Counted from the stretch's first letter, positions 52,916 to 62,087 are shown. The stretch is 64,000 bases of DNA from Bacteroidales bacterium (GCA_035299085.1 DATGXG010000053.1:1-64000), one strand, 5' to 3'. Translations and numbers: made by a program. Notes: generated from the letters alone by a model not told the origin.

Positions 52916-54325
52916 CTACAGGCTGCTCATCAGCGGTTCATCCACCGGTTGCTCCACAACACGGATATTTTTCCACTTACCGCTGTGATACCTTAATATA
53001 AGGAACACGCAGAAAACGAGGAAGAAGATGATCAGCCCAAGCCAACCTGCCACTGCAGAACCGTTGAAGACTTTCAGGATGAGGAAAACAACCGGCAACA
53101 TGGTCCAGTGAGCACATACCGAGATCAGCATAGTGAAATGGGTGTCCCCGGCACCCCTTAACGCACCCACAATGGCAACCATGATGGCTTCTGCAAGCAC
53201 ATATAATGAAGCCAACCGGATCATTGATGCCGCAATCGGAACAGCCTGGTTAAATACGTCAACCGGAACTTCAGGCCTGAAAACAAGAACAAGGGCATTC
53301 GGGATTGTAAGGAACAGCGCAAGAATGACAACCGAATAGAATATGCCGGTTTTTATACCCGACATGGCTGCACGGTGGGCAGTGTCAGGATCTCCGGCAC
53401 CCATATAACGGCCGACAAGGCTCGTAACGCCAATTTCGATTCCTAGCAGAGGAATAAAAGACACTAGGTCCCAATTGAACATTATGGTACTTGCCGTTGC
53501 CACCACATTGCCCTCGGAATCAAAAACAAAGATCAGGGCTGTAAATGCGAGGAAATTCATGAAGAACTCAAGCCCGGCAGGGTAGCCGAAATGTAATAAT
53601 TTCCGCATCACACCCCAGTTAAAACGGAATGAACCGGATATGCCGAATTCCCTGTTATTCTTCCTGCCAAGATAAACGACAGCAAGTACGAAAACTCCGC
53701 AGAATCCTCCGATCACTGTGGCCAGCGCAGCACCGCTGACTCCCATCTGCGGGAAACCGCCTTTCCCGAAAATCATTAAGTAATCCAGCACCACATTAAC
53801 AACCATAGCAGTGAGATTGGCAACCATAACGATTTTTGTGCGACCGATTCCCGAGAAGTAGCAACTGAGGCAGTTTCTTAGAATTCCGGCGATGGATCCG
53901 AAAATAACAATGTTAAAATACTGAACCTGGAAGCCAAGTTGGGCAGCCGGCAGCTTTGAAAATGCAAAAAAATGATACATCAATGGCTTAGCCAGCAGAA
54001 TAATCGGGTAAGCCAGCAGGGCAATAATGAAGGCCTGGGTGGCGGCAACCGGACCCATTTTTTTCTGTCCCGCCCCGTAATACTGTGCAACAAGCGCCGT
54101 GGTGTAACCGGTAAGGCCAATAAAAAAGAAGGTCATGAGTTGCATGGCAATTCCTCCTCCCATGGCGGCGTTCATTTGCTCGGGACCCAGCTTTGAAAGG
54201 AAAAGCCTGTCGGTGAAAGTCATTACCCCGTCACAGGCTGTAGAGATAATCATGGGAAAGGCGATGGCCAGTAATTCGGCCGTCCCGCCCTTTGTTTTGT
54301 CGGTAAAGAAATTTTTGAATGTCAT
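52916..54325 (-). CDS. MATE-family efflux transporter
   Basis: 469 residues from the ATG at 54325 (MTFKNFFTDKTKGGTAELLA); a TTG-started longer frame is less likely. Twelve transmembrane helices in two related halves: FPMIISTACDGVMTFTDRLF and NCLSCYFSGIGRTKIVMVAN in the first, SLVGRYMGAGDPDTAHRAAM and VGALRGAGDTHFTMLISVCA in the second, all typical MATE (NorM-type) motifs. Na+- or H+-driven export of drugs or metabolites. Confidence 0.95.
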   Translation of the reverse strand: MTFKNFFTDKTKGGTAELLAIAFPMIISTACDGVMTFTDRLFLSKLGPEQMNAAMGGGIAMQLMTFFFIGLTGYTTALVAQYYGAGQKKMGPVAATQAFIIALLAYPIILLAKPLMYHFFAFSKLPAAQLGFQVQYFNIVIFGSIAGILRNCLSCYFSGIGRTKIVMVANLTAMVVNVVLDYLMIFGKGGFPQMGVSGAALATVIGGFCGVFVLAVVYLGRKNNREFGISGSFRFNWGVMRKLLHFGYPAGLEFFMNFLAFTALIFVFDSEGNVVATASTIMFNWDLVSFIPLLGIEIGVTSLVGRYMGAGDPDTAHRAAMSGIKTGIFYSVVILALFLTIPNALVLVFRPEVPVDVFNQAVPIAASMIRLASLYVLAEAIMVAIVGALRGAGDTHFTMLISVCAHWTMLPVVFLILKVFNGSAVAGWLGLIIFFLVFCVFLILRYHSGKWKNIRVVEQPVDEPLMSSL

Positions 54326-54405
54326 GGGTTTTAGTAACGTAATCGCAGCAACTTTGGGTGATTGATGCAACAAATTTGTGCAAAAATAAAGAGTTTATGC
54401 GGTTT

Positions 54406-54936
54406 TCAAAAACGCTCGCCCACTAAATCACAATTCTGGGAAGTCTTTTGAATGGATTCAACCGAATAACCTTTTGTTTTAAGCTCCTTCAGAATCTCTT
54501 TGTAGAGAGTCGACGGCATATAGGCATCCCTGTAGAGGATTCTGATCTTACCCTGCTTCTGCTTGCTCACAACGGCCCAGGTATAGTCCTTGTCGACCAT
54601 TATAATATAATAAGAAGATGAGAATGGGCTTATCTTCAGTTGTAAATTGCGTGAACCGTCAACCGGGTATCCCCTGCTTCCGGATTCAATCATTTTCGAT
54701 TTTCCGTTTTTGAAAACGATGCAACGGTCAATCATTTCCAAACGACCATTTAAATACTCGTAATCAGCAGTTGTACAATGACAGTCTTTTGAATTCCCGT
54801 TACTTACAGTGGCAATTTCGTACCACTTACCCGAATATTTTTCCATATCAACACTGTCTGAAGTGAAAAGCGCCTGGCTATTGGCTTCAGCAGCTGACCA
54901 CATGAAAATACATGCCAGAATGAATCGGCTATCCAT
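54406..54936 (-). CDS. Lipocalin family protein (Blc-like)
   Basis: 176 residues. A short signal (FILACIFMWSAAEANSQA) precedes the lipocalin motif SGKWYEIATVSN (GxW). DCHCTTADYEYLNGRLEMID, ESGSRGYPVDGSRNLQLKIS and YYIIMVDKDYTWAVVSKQ match bacterial lipocalin Blc. No lipobox cysteine at the usual place, so probably periplasmic. Likely binds a lipid or hydrophobic ligand. Confidence 0.88.
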   Translation of the reverse strand: MDSRFILACIFMWSAAEANSQALFTSDSVDMEKYSGKWYEIATVSNGNSKDCHCTTADYEYLNGRLEMIDRCIVFKNGKSKMIESGSRGYPVDGSRNLQLKISPFSSSYYIIMVDKDYTWAVVSKQKQGKIRILYRDAYMPSTLYKEILKELKTKGYSVESIQKTSQNCDLVGERF

Positions 54937-54998
54937 TTTCAGGTTTTGGCGGGATGGAATTCAGGGTCTAATTTATTAAATACCTTCGACTTTTTTTT

Positions 54999-55006
54999 TA
55001 CCTTTG
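54999..55006 (+). promoter_or_regulatory. Candidate -7 promoter element for typA (TACCTTTG)
   Basis: A perfect TAnnTTTG, 20 bp upstream of the typA ATG, preceded by a T tract; a clear -33 TTTG is missing. Confidence 0.45.
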
Positions 55007-55026
55007 CAGCCCAATTTTACTTCTGA

Positions 55027-56838
55027 ATGAGAGATATCCGAAATGTGGCTATAATTGCGCACGTTGATCATGGAAAGACAACGCTTGTAGACAAGATCCT
55101 GGTTCAAACCCGGTTTTTTAAGGAATATGAGAACCCGGGAGAACTGGTGATGGACAGTAATGAACTGGAGCGCGAACGAGGGATTACGATTTTAGCCAAG
55201 AATGTATCCGTTATATATAATGACGTAAAGATCAATATTATTGACACACCCGGTCACTCCGATTTCGGTGGTGAGGTGGAACGTGTTCTGAATATGGCCG
55301 ACGGGGTGCTGCTGCTTGTGGATGCTTTTGAAGGCACCATGCCTCAAACCCGTTTTGTTTTACAGAAAGCGCTCATCCTGGGTCTAAAGCCGATCGTGGT
55401 GATCAATAAAGTAGACAAACCCAATTGCCGGCCCGAAGAAGTGCAGGAACAGGTGTTTGAGCTGATGTTCAACCTGAACGCCAATGAAGACCAGTTAAAC
55501 TTTCCGACCATTTACGGTTCTGCCAAACAGGGATGGATGTCGGCCGACTGGAAAAACCCCACTTCCGATATTACGGCCCTGCTGGATGCCATTCTGCAGC
55601 ATATTCCGGCACCGAAGAAAATTAAGGGAAGTCCCCAGATGCTGATTTCGAACCTCGACTACTCAAATTACCTTGGTAGGATAGCCATCGGCCGTTTACA
55701 CAGGGGCGAGCTCAACGAGAACATGAACGTTTCGCTTGTAAAGAGGGACGGCAGTGTGATCCGCACAAGGATCAAAGAATTGTCGGTTTATGAAGGGCTT
55801 ACTTACAAGAATGTTCCGAAAGTTGAATGCGGTGATATCTGTGCTCTGGTGGGAATTGAAGGTTTCAACATCGGTGATACCATAACGGAAGTTGAAAACC
55901 CGGAAGCCCTTGAATCTATCAGTGTGGATGAGCCTACAATGAGTATGCTTTTCACAATCAATGATTCGCCGTTTTACGGGAAAGAAGGAAAATATGTCAC
56001 ATCAAGGCATTTAAAGGACAGGCTGGAAAAAGAACTTGAAAAAAATCTGGCACTACGAATAGAGCCATCGGGATCAGCCGATTCATTCATTGTTTACGGA
56101 AGAGGTGTGCTGCACCTGTCGATCCTGATAGAAACCATGCGACGTGAAGGATATGAATTACAGGTAGGCCAGCCGAAAGTTATTATTAAAAGCATTGCCG
56201 GCGAGCCGTGTGAGCCGGTTGAGGTGCTGTATATCGATTTGCCCGAGGAATATGCAGGCAAGGCTATTGAAATGGTATCATCCCGCAGGGGCCAGATGCT
56301 GACAATGGAAAGAAGGGGCGACAGGGTGCATCTCGAATTTGACATTCCTTCGAGGGGAATTATCGGCCTCAGGAGTAATTTACTCACAGCCACAGCAGGT
56401 GAGGCAGTAATGTCGCACCGGTTCAAGGATTTTGAACCGCTCAAGGGCGATATTGAAAGGCGTATCAATGGTTCGCTGATAGCCATGGAAACCGGTATTG
56501 CTTACGCGTATGCCATCGATAAATTAAGAGATCGCGGAGTATTCTTTGTGGATTCACAGGAAAATGTGTATGCCGGCCAGGTAGTCGGAGAACATTGCCG
56601 GGGCGGCGATCTGACAGTGAATGTAACGAAATCGAAGAAACTTACCAATATGAGGGCTTCAGGAAGCGACGAAAAGGTTAAGCTTATACCTCCCGTGCGC
56701 TTTAGTCTTGAAGAAGCTCTCGAATACATACAGGAAGACGAATATGTTGAAATCACTCCTCAATCCATTCGTCTCCGTAAAATCCTCCTCAGCGAACATG
56801 ACCGCAAAAGAGCAGGGAAAGCGGTTTTAGGGGTATAG
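55027..56838 (+). CDS. typA: Translational GTPase TypA/BipA
   Basis: 603 residues. G1 AHVDHGKTTLVDKIL, switch ERERGITILAKNV, DTPGHSDFGGEVERVLNMAD, NKVDKPNCRPEEV, and the C-terminal EF-G-like and BipA-specific domains (SRGIIGLRSNLLTATAGEAV; LTNMRASGSDEKVKLIPPVR). It binds ribosomes and aids assembly and stress adaptation. A palindromic element starts 24 bp after the stop. Confidence 0.98.
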   Translation: MRDIRNVAIIAHVDHGKTTLVDKILVQTRFFKEYENPGELVMDSNELERERGITILAKNVSVIYNDVKINIIDTPGHSDFGGEVERVLNMADGVLLLVDAFEGTMPQTRFVLQKALILGLKPIVVINKVDKPNCRPEEVQEQVFELMFNLNANEDQLNFPTIYGSAKQGWMSADWKNPTSDITALLDAILQHIPAPKKIKGSPQMLISNLDYSNYLGRIAIGRLHRGELNENMNVSLVKRDGSVIRTRIKELSVYEGLTYKNVPKVECGDICALVGIEGFNIGDTITEVENPEALESISVDEPTMSMLFTINDSPFYGKEGKYVTSRHLKDRLEKELEKNLALRIEPSGSADSFIVYGRGVLHLSILIETMRREGYELQVGQPKVIIKSIAGEPCEPVEVLYIDLPEEYAGKAIEMVSSRRGQMLTMERRGDRVHLEFDIPSRGIIGLRSNLLTATAGEAVMSHRFKDFEPLKGDIERRINGSLIAMETGIAYAYAIDKLRDRGVFFVDSQENVYAGQVVGEHCRGGDLTVNVTKSKKLTNMRASGSDEKVKLIPPVRFSLEEALEYIQEDEYVEITPQSIRLRKILLSEHDRKRAGKAVLGV

Positions 56839-56861
56839 AGGTTTAGGGGCGCCTGCCCGGA

Positions 56862-56998
56862 CGTCTTTGCGAGGAGCGATCCTGATCAATGATAACCCCG
56901 GGATCACGCTTTGCAACGTCTTTCCTGTGCGGGCAGATTGCTTCGTCGACATTTAATTCTGCAATAATCAAAGATTTGCCATGCTCCTCGCAATGACG
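56862..56998. repeat. REP/MITE-like element, copy C
   Basis: 137 bp, ends CGTCTTTGCGAGGAGC / GCTCCTCGCAATGACG, one mismatch; inner CCTGTGCGGGCAGATTGCTT as in copy A. Inserted just downstream of typA, as copies A and B are downstream of recA and the permease. Confidence 0.85.
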
Positions 56999-57006
56999 TG
57001 CTTTTT

Positions 57007-57053
57007 GCATCCAGCATCCAGCATCCAGTATCCAGTATCCAGCATCCAGTATC
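57007..57053. repeat. Heptamer tandem repeat GCATCCA (6.7 copies)
   Basis: Seven-base units GCATCCA or GTATCCA in register. The rest of the gap to amt (57054-57221) is very T-rich, without a gene. Confidence 0.85.
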
Positions 57054-57160
57054 TTTTACTTCAACCCCCTTTTTATTACCCAATAATCCATATTTTACTT
57101 ATTTTTATATCTTCTACCCATATTTTTTAGGGGTATTCTTTATTTTTTTATCCTTTTTTA

Positions 57161-57190
57161 TTTGCATATCCCATTTTTTTCATACATTTG
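57161..57190 (+). promoter_or_regulatory. Candidate amt promoter
   Basis: TTTG at 57161-57164 and TACATTTG at 57183-57190 are separated by 18 bp, matching the Bacteroidota -33/-7 pattern; the amt ATG is 31 bp downstream of the -7 element. Confidence 0.6.
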
Positions 57191-57221
57191 TCCCAGGAAA
57201 AATATTTAACCATCTGCTACT

Positions 57222-58556
57222 ATGAAAGGATTATTTAAACGATGTATGATTAGTGCCGGCGTTTTGCTGTTTTTCGCCACCGGCTCTATTTTTGCTGCGG
57301 ACGCTGTACCTATTGATACAGGAGTCACAGCATGGATGCTTACTTCAACAGCATTAGTTCTGTTAATGGTTCCCGGACTAGCCCTTTTTTACGGCGGTTT
57401 GGTGAGAACCAAGAATGTACTGGGAACCATGATGCACAGCTTTGTTGCCATGGGAATTATGGCTATTCTATGGGTATTGGTGGGTTATTCCATGAGTTTC
57501 GGATCTAATGTGCTGGGCGGATGGTTTGGATGGAACAAGGACTATTTCATGCTCAAGGGTATTGATGAAACCATTACATCGGCCGGAATTCCCGAATATG
57601 TGTTCACTATGTTCCAGGGTAAATTTGCCATTATCACTCCTGCTCTTATAGCAGGCGCATTTGCAGAACGTGTTTCCTTTAAAGGTTATGTTGTTTTTAT
57701 CGCCCTGTGGGGATTGCTTGTATATAATCCTTTATGTCACTGGGTATGGGCCAGCGATGGTTTCCTATTCAACATGGGTGCCAAGGGAGCCATAGACTTC
57801 GCCGGAGGTACCGTTGTTCATATTGCATCAGGCGTCAGCGGTCTTGTAGCAGCTTTATACCTGGGATCCAGGAGAGGCCATCCCAAAACGGCTTTTGCAC
57901 CCAGCAACCTGGTGATTACAATGCTCGGAGCAGGATTGTTGTGGGTAGGCTGGTTTGGATTCAACGCTGGAAGCAGCGTGGGAAGCGGACTTTTAACGGC
58001 ACAGGCTTTGACAGCCACCCAGGTCGCTGCTGCATCCGGTGCAATGGCATGGATCGTTATTGAAGCACTCCACCAGGGAAAATCAACCGCTCTTGGGTTT
58101 GCATCAGGTATACTGGCAGGACTTGTAGCTGTTACGCCTGCAGCAGGCGTGGTTCAGCCGGCCGGAGCCATGGCACTCGGAGTTGCCGCCGCCGGTGTAT
58201 GTTACGGAACCATTCTTCTTAAAAACAGGCTTGGTTACGACGATAGCCTTGATGCCTTTGGAATTCACGGAATAGGTGGTATTGTAGGTTCTCTTTTACT
58301 TGTGTTCTTTATTCGCAACAGTTGGATGAAAGATGCAGCAACAGCGGCAGGCGGTTCATGGTCGGTTTGGCAGCAGCTCGGTGTTCAGGCAGCAGCCGTT
58401 GGAATTGCCGTGGCATATGCAGCCATATGTACCTATGTGCTTATCATTCTCGTGAATAAACTGGTCGGCTTCCGTGCTTCAACCGAAGCTGAAATGCAGG
58501 GACTCGATTACTCCTATCATGGTGAGCAGGGTTATGGCATGTTGAATCCCCGCTAA
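57222..58556 (+). CDS. amt: Ammonium transporter Amt
   Basis: 444 residues with a signal-like N-terminus (ISAGVLLFFATGSIFAADAV) and eleven transmembrane helices. The pore twin histidines are in IDFAGGTVVHIASGVSGLVA and DAFGIHGIGGIVGSLL; LFYGGLVRTKNVLGTMMHSF and YNPLCHWVWASDGFLFNMGA are family signatures. It conducts ammonium into the cell. The PII gene follows after 29 bp, the classical amt-glnK arrangement. Confidence 0.97.
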   Translation: MKGLFKRCMISAGVLLFFATGSIFAADAVPIDTGVTAWMLTSTALVLLMVPGLALFYGGLVRTKNVLGTMMHSFVAMGIMAILWVLVGYSMSFGSNVLGGWFGWNKDYFMLKGIDETITSAGIPEYVFTMFQGKFAIITPALIAGAFAERVSFKGYVVFIALWGLLVYNPLCHWVWASDGFLFNMGAKGAIDFAGGTVVHIASGVSGLVAALYLGSRRGHPKTAFAPSNLVITMLGAGLLWVGWFGFNAGSSVGSGLLTAQALTATQVAAASGAMAWIVIEALHQGKSTALGFASGILAGLVAVTPAAGVVQPAGAMALGVAAAGVCYGTILLKNRLGYDDSLDAFGIHGIGGIVGSLLLVFFIRNSWMKDAATAAGGSWSVWQQLGVQAAAVGIAVAYAAICTYVLIILVNKLVGFRASTEAEMQGLDYSYHGEQGYGMLNPR

Positions 58557-58585
58557 TATTTAACAGTAAATAAAAATATACAGTC

Positions 58586-58930
58586 ATGAAACTGATAACA
58601 GCAATTATACGGGAAAACAAGCTCGACCAGGTACGAGAGGCCCTTATTGAAGCAGAAATTACACGAATTACGGTAAGCAGGGTTTCCGGTCACGGTCAGC
58701 AGCTTAAGGAGGAGATATACAGAGGTTCAAAAGTTATCCCTAATCTGATCCCGAAAACAAGAATCGATATAGCCGTAAATGATAGTTTTGTCGATATTAC
58801 TGTCGACACCATTATAAAAGCAGCACGATCGAACCATGAAGGAGAAGTGGGAGACGGTAAGATTTTTATCACTCCGCTTGAAGAATGTATAAGGATCCGG
58901 ACAGGTGAAAGGGGAGGTAAAGCAATATAA
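58586..58930 (+). CDS. PII nitrogen regulatory protein
   Basis: 114 residues. MKLITAIIRENKLDQVREAL opens the PII fold; GHGQQLKEEIYRGSKVI is the T-loop; GEVGDGKIFITPLEECIRIR closes it. It senses 2-oxoglutarate and ATP/ADP and blocks the neighbouring Amt channel. Relative to E. coli GlnB, Tyr46 is kept (Y45) but the uridylylated Tyr51 is Val50, so GlnD-type uridylylation is not expected. Confidence 0.95.
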   Translation: MKLITAIIRENKLDQVREALIEAEITRITVSRVSGHGQQLKEEIYRGSKVIPNLIPKTRIDIAVNDSFVDITVDTIIKAARSNHEGEVGDGKIFITPLEECIRIRTGERGGKAI

Positions 58931-58979
58931 AAGTTTCTGTAGTAGTTCTAGTTTTAAGGGGTAAGTTTAATTTGAGGAC

Positions 58980-59004
58980 CGGGCGGGCATTTAAAACCCG
59001 CCCG
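58980..59004. terminator. Terminator between PII and mscS-like genes
   Basis: 8-bp GC stem CGGGCGGG / CCCGCCCG, 9-nt loop, then TTTTCTTTTT on the + strand. It lies between convergent genes. Confidence 0.85.
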
Positions 59005-59012
59005 TTTTCTTT

Positions 59013-60290
59013 TTAGTTTCTCATTTCACTTACCGGTCTTATTTTTTCAAGGGTTCTTACATTGGTTGAAGGATTCTGAAATACTTCCAGTTCAAATTCA
59101 GGCAGAATAGCCAGCAAATGATCAAACAAATCCGATTGCACTTCCTCATAAACAAGAGCTTCAGTGCCTTTAACAAAAGCAATGATTTCAAGGGGAATTC
59201 CTAATTCGGTCGGTTGCAGCTGTCGCACCAGCATAGGCAGTTTATGGTTCAGTTGCGGATGGTTCCGTAATATTCCCACGATGTATTTCCTGAAAAGAGT
59301 GATATTGGTAAGTTCACTTTCATGCAACAGGGAAACATTTTCCTGTTTTTTCTTTTTATCCTGGTGTTCAAGAAATTCACCCAGTGTTTTAATGCCTCCT
59401 ACCCTGGCCAGCAATCCCGGAGTGCAGAAAGTAACAGTTTTCATGTCAATATTCAGGTATTTTTTGAACCTTCGTGCTGATTCTTCCTCTGTTCCCCTCC
59501 AGTTGATAAACGAATCCGATACCATGGTGTAAGTGGGTATAGTTGTTATGGTTTTGTCGAAATTCCTTACTTTGACCGTGTTCAGTGTAACCTCAATTAC
59601 ATTCCCATCGGCGCCATATTTCTGCATGGTAATCCAGTCACCTATCCTGAGCATATCATTGGCTGACAGCTGAACGCTGGCAACAAAGCCAAGTATTGTA
59701 TCCTTAAAAACCAGCATGAGTACTGCCGCTGCGGCACCCAGACCGGTAATCAGCTTATGCGACGGGGTGTTGGTAAGAATCGATATGATTGAAATGGCTG
59801 CAATAAAGTAAGCCACAATCTGTACAATCTGTGTAAAGCCTTTTATTGATTTTCCCTGGGCAGCCGGCAGAGTGCGATATATTTCATTCACCCCTTTAAG
59901 GAAGGCGTTTATGGCCATAATGGTAATAACAATCATGTAAATGCTGAGCGCTTTCTGGGTTAAACCCATAATGACCTTATACTGGAATAAAACATGGCCT
60001 ACGCTGAACCATAGAACCAGTGCAGGAGCCAGGTGGGCAAGCTTGTTTAATACGTTTTTTTCAAGGAGAATATCATCCCATACCGTCTTGGTTTTGGCTA
60101 CCATACGCGATATCACCACAATAATGATGCGTTTTGTAACAATATCAGCCAACCAGGCAAGAATAAGAATATTCAGGATACCAAAAACTATATTGATCGC
60201 GTTAGCCTGGGATTGTGAAAATCCCCAACCCTGGAGGAGTTCCTGTAAATCGAAAAGAAACCTGAGACGGGTGTTTACCGAAAGATTCAT
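59013..60290 (-). CDS. MscS-family mechanosensitive channel (YbdG-like)
   Basis: 425 residues. About five transmembrane helices, the pore helix and beta domain at VLMLVFKDTILGFVASVQLS and NDMLRIGDWITMQKYGADGN, followed by VRNFDKTITTIPTYTMVSDS. The extra insertion before NWRG and the length fit the YbdG/MscM subgroup. It releases solutes on hypo-osmotic shock. Confidence 0.92.
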   Translation of the reverse strand: MNLSVNTRLRFLFDLQELLQGWGFSQSQANAINIVFGILNILILAWLADIVTKRIIIVVISRMVAKTKTVWDDILLEKNVLNKLAHLAPALVLWFSVGHVLFQYKVIMGLTQKALSIYMIVITIMAINAFLKGVNEIYRTLPAAQGKSIKGFTQIVQIVAYFIAAISIISILTNTPSHKLITGLGAAAAVLMLVFKDTILGFVASVQLSANDMLRIGDWITMQKYGADGNVIEVTLNTVKVRNFDKTITTIPTYTMVSDSFINWRGTEEESARRFKKYLNIDMKTVTFCTPGLLARVGGIKTLGEFLEHQDKKKKQENVSLLHESELTNITLFRKYIVGILRNHPQLNHKLPMLVRQLQPTELGIPLEIIAFVKGTEALVYEEVQSDLFDHLLAILPEFELEVFQNPSTNVRTLEKIRPVSEMRN

Positions 60291-60352
60291 ATGTTTAAAT
60301 TTTGCCGCAAATATAATATATCCTGTACCAGCCGAAGCCTATGCAAAAAAAT

Positions 60353-60380
60353 AAATCCGGTCGCGGAAACGACCGGATTT
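60353..60380. terminator. Terminator downstream of the DUF6249-like gene
   Basis: 11-bp perfect stem AAATCCGGTCG / CGACCGGATTT, 6-nt loop; on the - strand it is followed by TTATTTTTTT. Confidence 0.85.
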
Positions 60381-60407
60381 AACTGTGATGTCAGATAACC
60401 CGTATTT

Positions 60408-60752
60408 TTAGTCTTTTACTTTCCTGGCCACAAAATAGGAGGAAACCAAACCGGCACCGGCAAAAAGGAAAATCATTGACATATAGGCAACCGGCTCCTC
60501 AAGCCTTGTTGAAACGGTAAGAATATTTCCTACCAACACGCCAATGCCGCCGCCCATAAATAACATACCGAGCTTGATTGAAAATTTCTTAAATACGTTA
60601 ACCGGTTCTATTTTAAAAATAGAAGCATCGGCATTTTTCTCGATGAGGGCCAACCTTTCACGGTTCCGGGTAGTGAAATAGAAATATGCAACTCCAAAAA
60701 TGGATCCGAAAAATGTCAGGAAAAACATCACTGCTGTAAATCCTTCGTTCAT
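60408..60752 (-). CDS. DUF6249-like small membrane protein
   Basis: 114 residues: one N-terminal helix (FTAVMFFLTFFGSIFGVAYF), a short charged loop with RNRERLALIEKNADASIF (a motif shared by DUF6249 proteins), and two C-terminal helices with a glycine-rich hairpin (GMLFMGGGIGVLVG). In many Bacteroidota such genes sit near ECF sigma factors, as here. Function unknown. Confidence 0.78.
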   Translation of the reverse strand: MNEGFTAVMFFLTFFGSIFGVAYFYFTTRNRERLALIEKNADASIFKIEPVNVFKKFSIKLGMLFMGGGIGVLVGNILTVSTRLEEPVAYMSMIFLFAGAGLVSSYFVARKVKD

Positions 60753-60862
60753 AGCTTTAAATTTTAAGTGTGAGTGATTTTATTTGTCTGAACTTTTGAC
60801 GCCTGCATGGTTGAGGTGGTTACAAATATTTGAAAAAAATTTAAAAGAGACCGTCATTTAAC

Positions 60863-60994
60863 TAGCCCTGGCCTTCAGGCCGGGGTAAGGGTTACACTAC
60901 CCACCATGTCAAGGGCTTGAGCTTTATCCGGTATAATGACGCTAAAGACGGGTGCATTTTTTATCTGATGTCCCCGGCCTGAAGGCCGGGGCTA
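60863..60994. repeat. REP pair with GGCCTTCAGGCC palindromes
   Basis: Arms 60863-60885 and 60972-60994 are inverted copies (about 22 of 23 positions), each itself a palindrome (CCCCGGCCTGAAGGCCGGGG). No gene lies in the 346-bp gap; the rest is an unremarkable spacer. Confidence 0.85.
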
Positions 60995-61048
60995 CTCCCC
61001 TTTCCAATTCCGCAATTCACCGATAATCCGGCGGAAAATACCGAAATA

Positions 61049-61082
61049 TTTGAAGTACCTTTGTAACCAAACGGTACCTTTG
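61049..61082 (+). promoter_or_regulatory. Double TACCTTTG promoter element upstream of sigma factor
   Basis: TACCTTTG occurs twice, at 61056-61063 and 61075-61082, 19 bp apart; TTTG at 61049-61052 could be the -33 box of the second. The ATG is 17 bp downstream. Confidence 0.5.
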
Positions 61083-61098
61083 AGCGTCAATACTACAA

Positions 61099-61656
61099 AT
61101 GATTTATTTGGAAGACACACAGGTAATCAATCGCATCCTTGCCGGAAATACAAGGGAATACGAGGTGCTGGTTAACAGGTATAAAGACCTGGCATTCACA
61201 ATAGCATTCCGCATTCTGAATAACCGCGAGGACGCCGAAGAAGCTGCACAGGACTCATTTATTAAGGCATTCCGCGGACTGAGCAGTTTCAGGAAGGATT
61301 CAGGATTTTCAACCTGGCTATACAGGATCGTATACAATACGGCTGTATCAAAGAAACGTCTGAAAAAACAGATATTTCAGAATATTGATGAGTTGCCGTT
61401 ATCCGACCTGACCGATGCACCCAAATATGACTTCGATGCTATGGCCGAAAGAGGCATGATACTTGAAAAGGCTATGCAACGCTTACCCGAAGAAGACAGG
61501 GTGCTTATTACACTGTTCTATGTGAATGAGTCTTCGGTTGAAGAAATACAGCAAATAACAGGCATGTCGAAGTCGAATATTAAAGTAAGGCTCTTCCGGT
61601 CGCGAAAGAAACTGCAGGAGCTGGTGAGTAAAATGACTGAAAAGATTTATTTTTAA
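61099..61656 (+). CDS. ECF-type RNA polymerase sigma factor
   Basis: 185 residues. Region 2: LVNRYKDLAFTIAFRILNNR, EDAEEAAQDSFIKAFRGLSS, FSTWLYRIVYNTAVSKKRLK. Region 4: LPEEDRVLITLFYVNESSVE, EIQQITGMSKSNIKVRLFRS. It is followed after 21 bp by a small membrane protein that could act as its regulator. Confidence 0.95.
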   Translation: MIYLEDTQVINRILAGNTREYEVLVNRYKDLAFTIAFRILNNREDAEEAAQDSFIKAFRGLSSFRKDSGFSTWLYRIVYNTAVSKKRLKKQIFQNIDELPLSDLTDAPKYDFDAMAERGMILEKAMQRLPEEDRVLITLFYVNESSVEEIQQITGMSKSNIKVRLFRSRKKLQELVSKMTEKIYF

Positions 61657-61677
61657 CCCTGATAAATTATAGTACAC

Positions 61678-62076
61678 ATGTTCAGCACAGATGATGAAAT
61701 TCTGGGACTAATGCGAAAAGAAGGCGTGCTCAAGCCTTCCGACGGATTTTCCGCCCGGGTTATGCAAGCCATCGCAGAAAAGAAAGTTGTAACGGAATAT
61801 AAACCCCTTCTAAGCCGCAGGGCCTGGTCATTGGTTATCTCTTCTTTTATACTTCTGACAGTACTTTGCTGGCAGTTTTTTGCACGGAATCCCGAACAGC
61901 CGACCACTTTCTCCAACATGCTTGAAAAAGCCGGATCATATATCAGCAATATCCATTTGTCTTTTGAAATAAATTCAAATGCTCTGCTCATCATCACTCT
62001 TGCCATGATCTGCATGGGGATGCTGTTACTGATCGATTTCTGGTTCTCCAATAACAGCAAAAGATCGACCATTTAA
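61678..62076 (+). CDS. Small two-helix membrane protein, candidate anti-sigma factor
   Basis: 132 residues. Cytoplasmic N-terminus (MFSTDDEILGLMRKEGVLKP…FSARVMQAIAEK), a transmembrane helix (~55-71), a ~25-residue loop and a second helix (~100-120). The cytoplasmic part with SxxFSxRVMxAI is reminiscent of Bacteroidota anti-sigma proteins without a zinc motif. Coupling to the sigma factor is inferred from position only. Confidence 0.65.
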   Translation: MFSTDDEILGLMRKEGVLKPSDGFSARVMQAIAEKKVVTEYKPLLSRRAWSLVISSFILLTVLCWQFFARNPEQPTTFSNMLEKAGSYISNIHLSFEINSNALLIITLAMICMGMLLLIDFWFSNNSKRSTI

Positions 62077-62087
62077 AAAAATTGTAA

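Noticed and set aside
56998-57225. 75-codon frame before amt
   Set aside because: It is made of the GCATCCA repeat and poly-T leader; no signal of coding.
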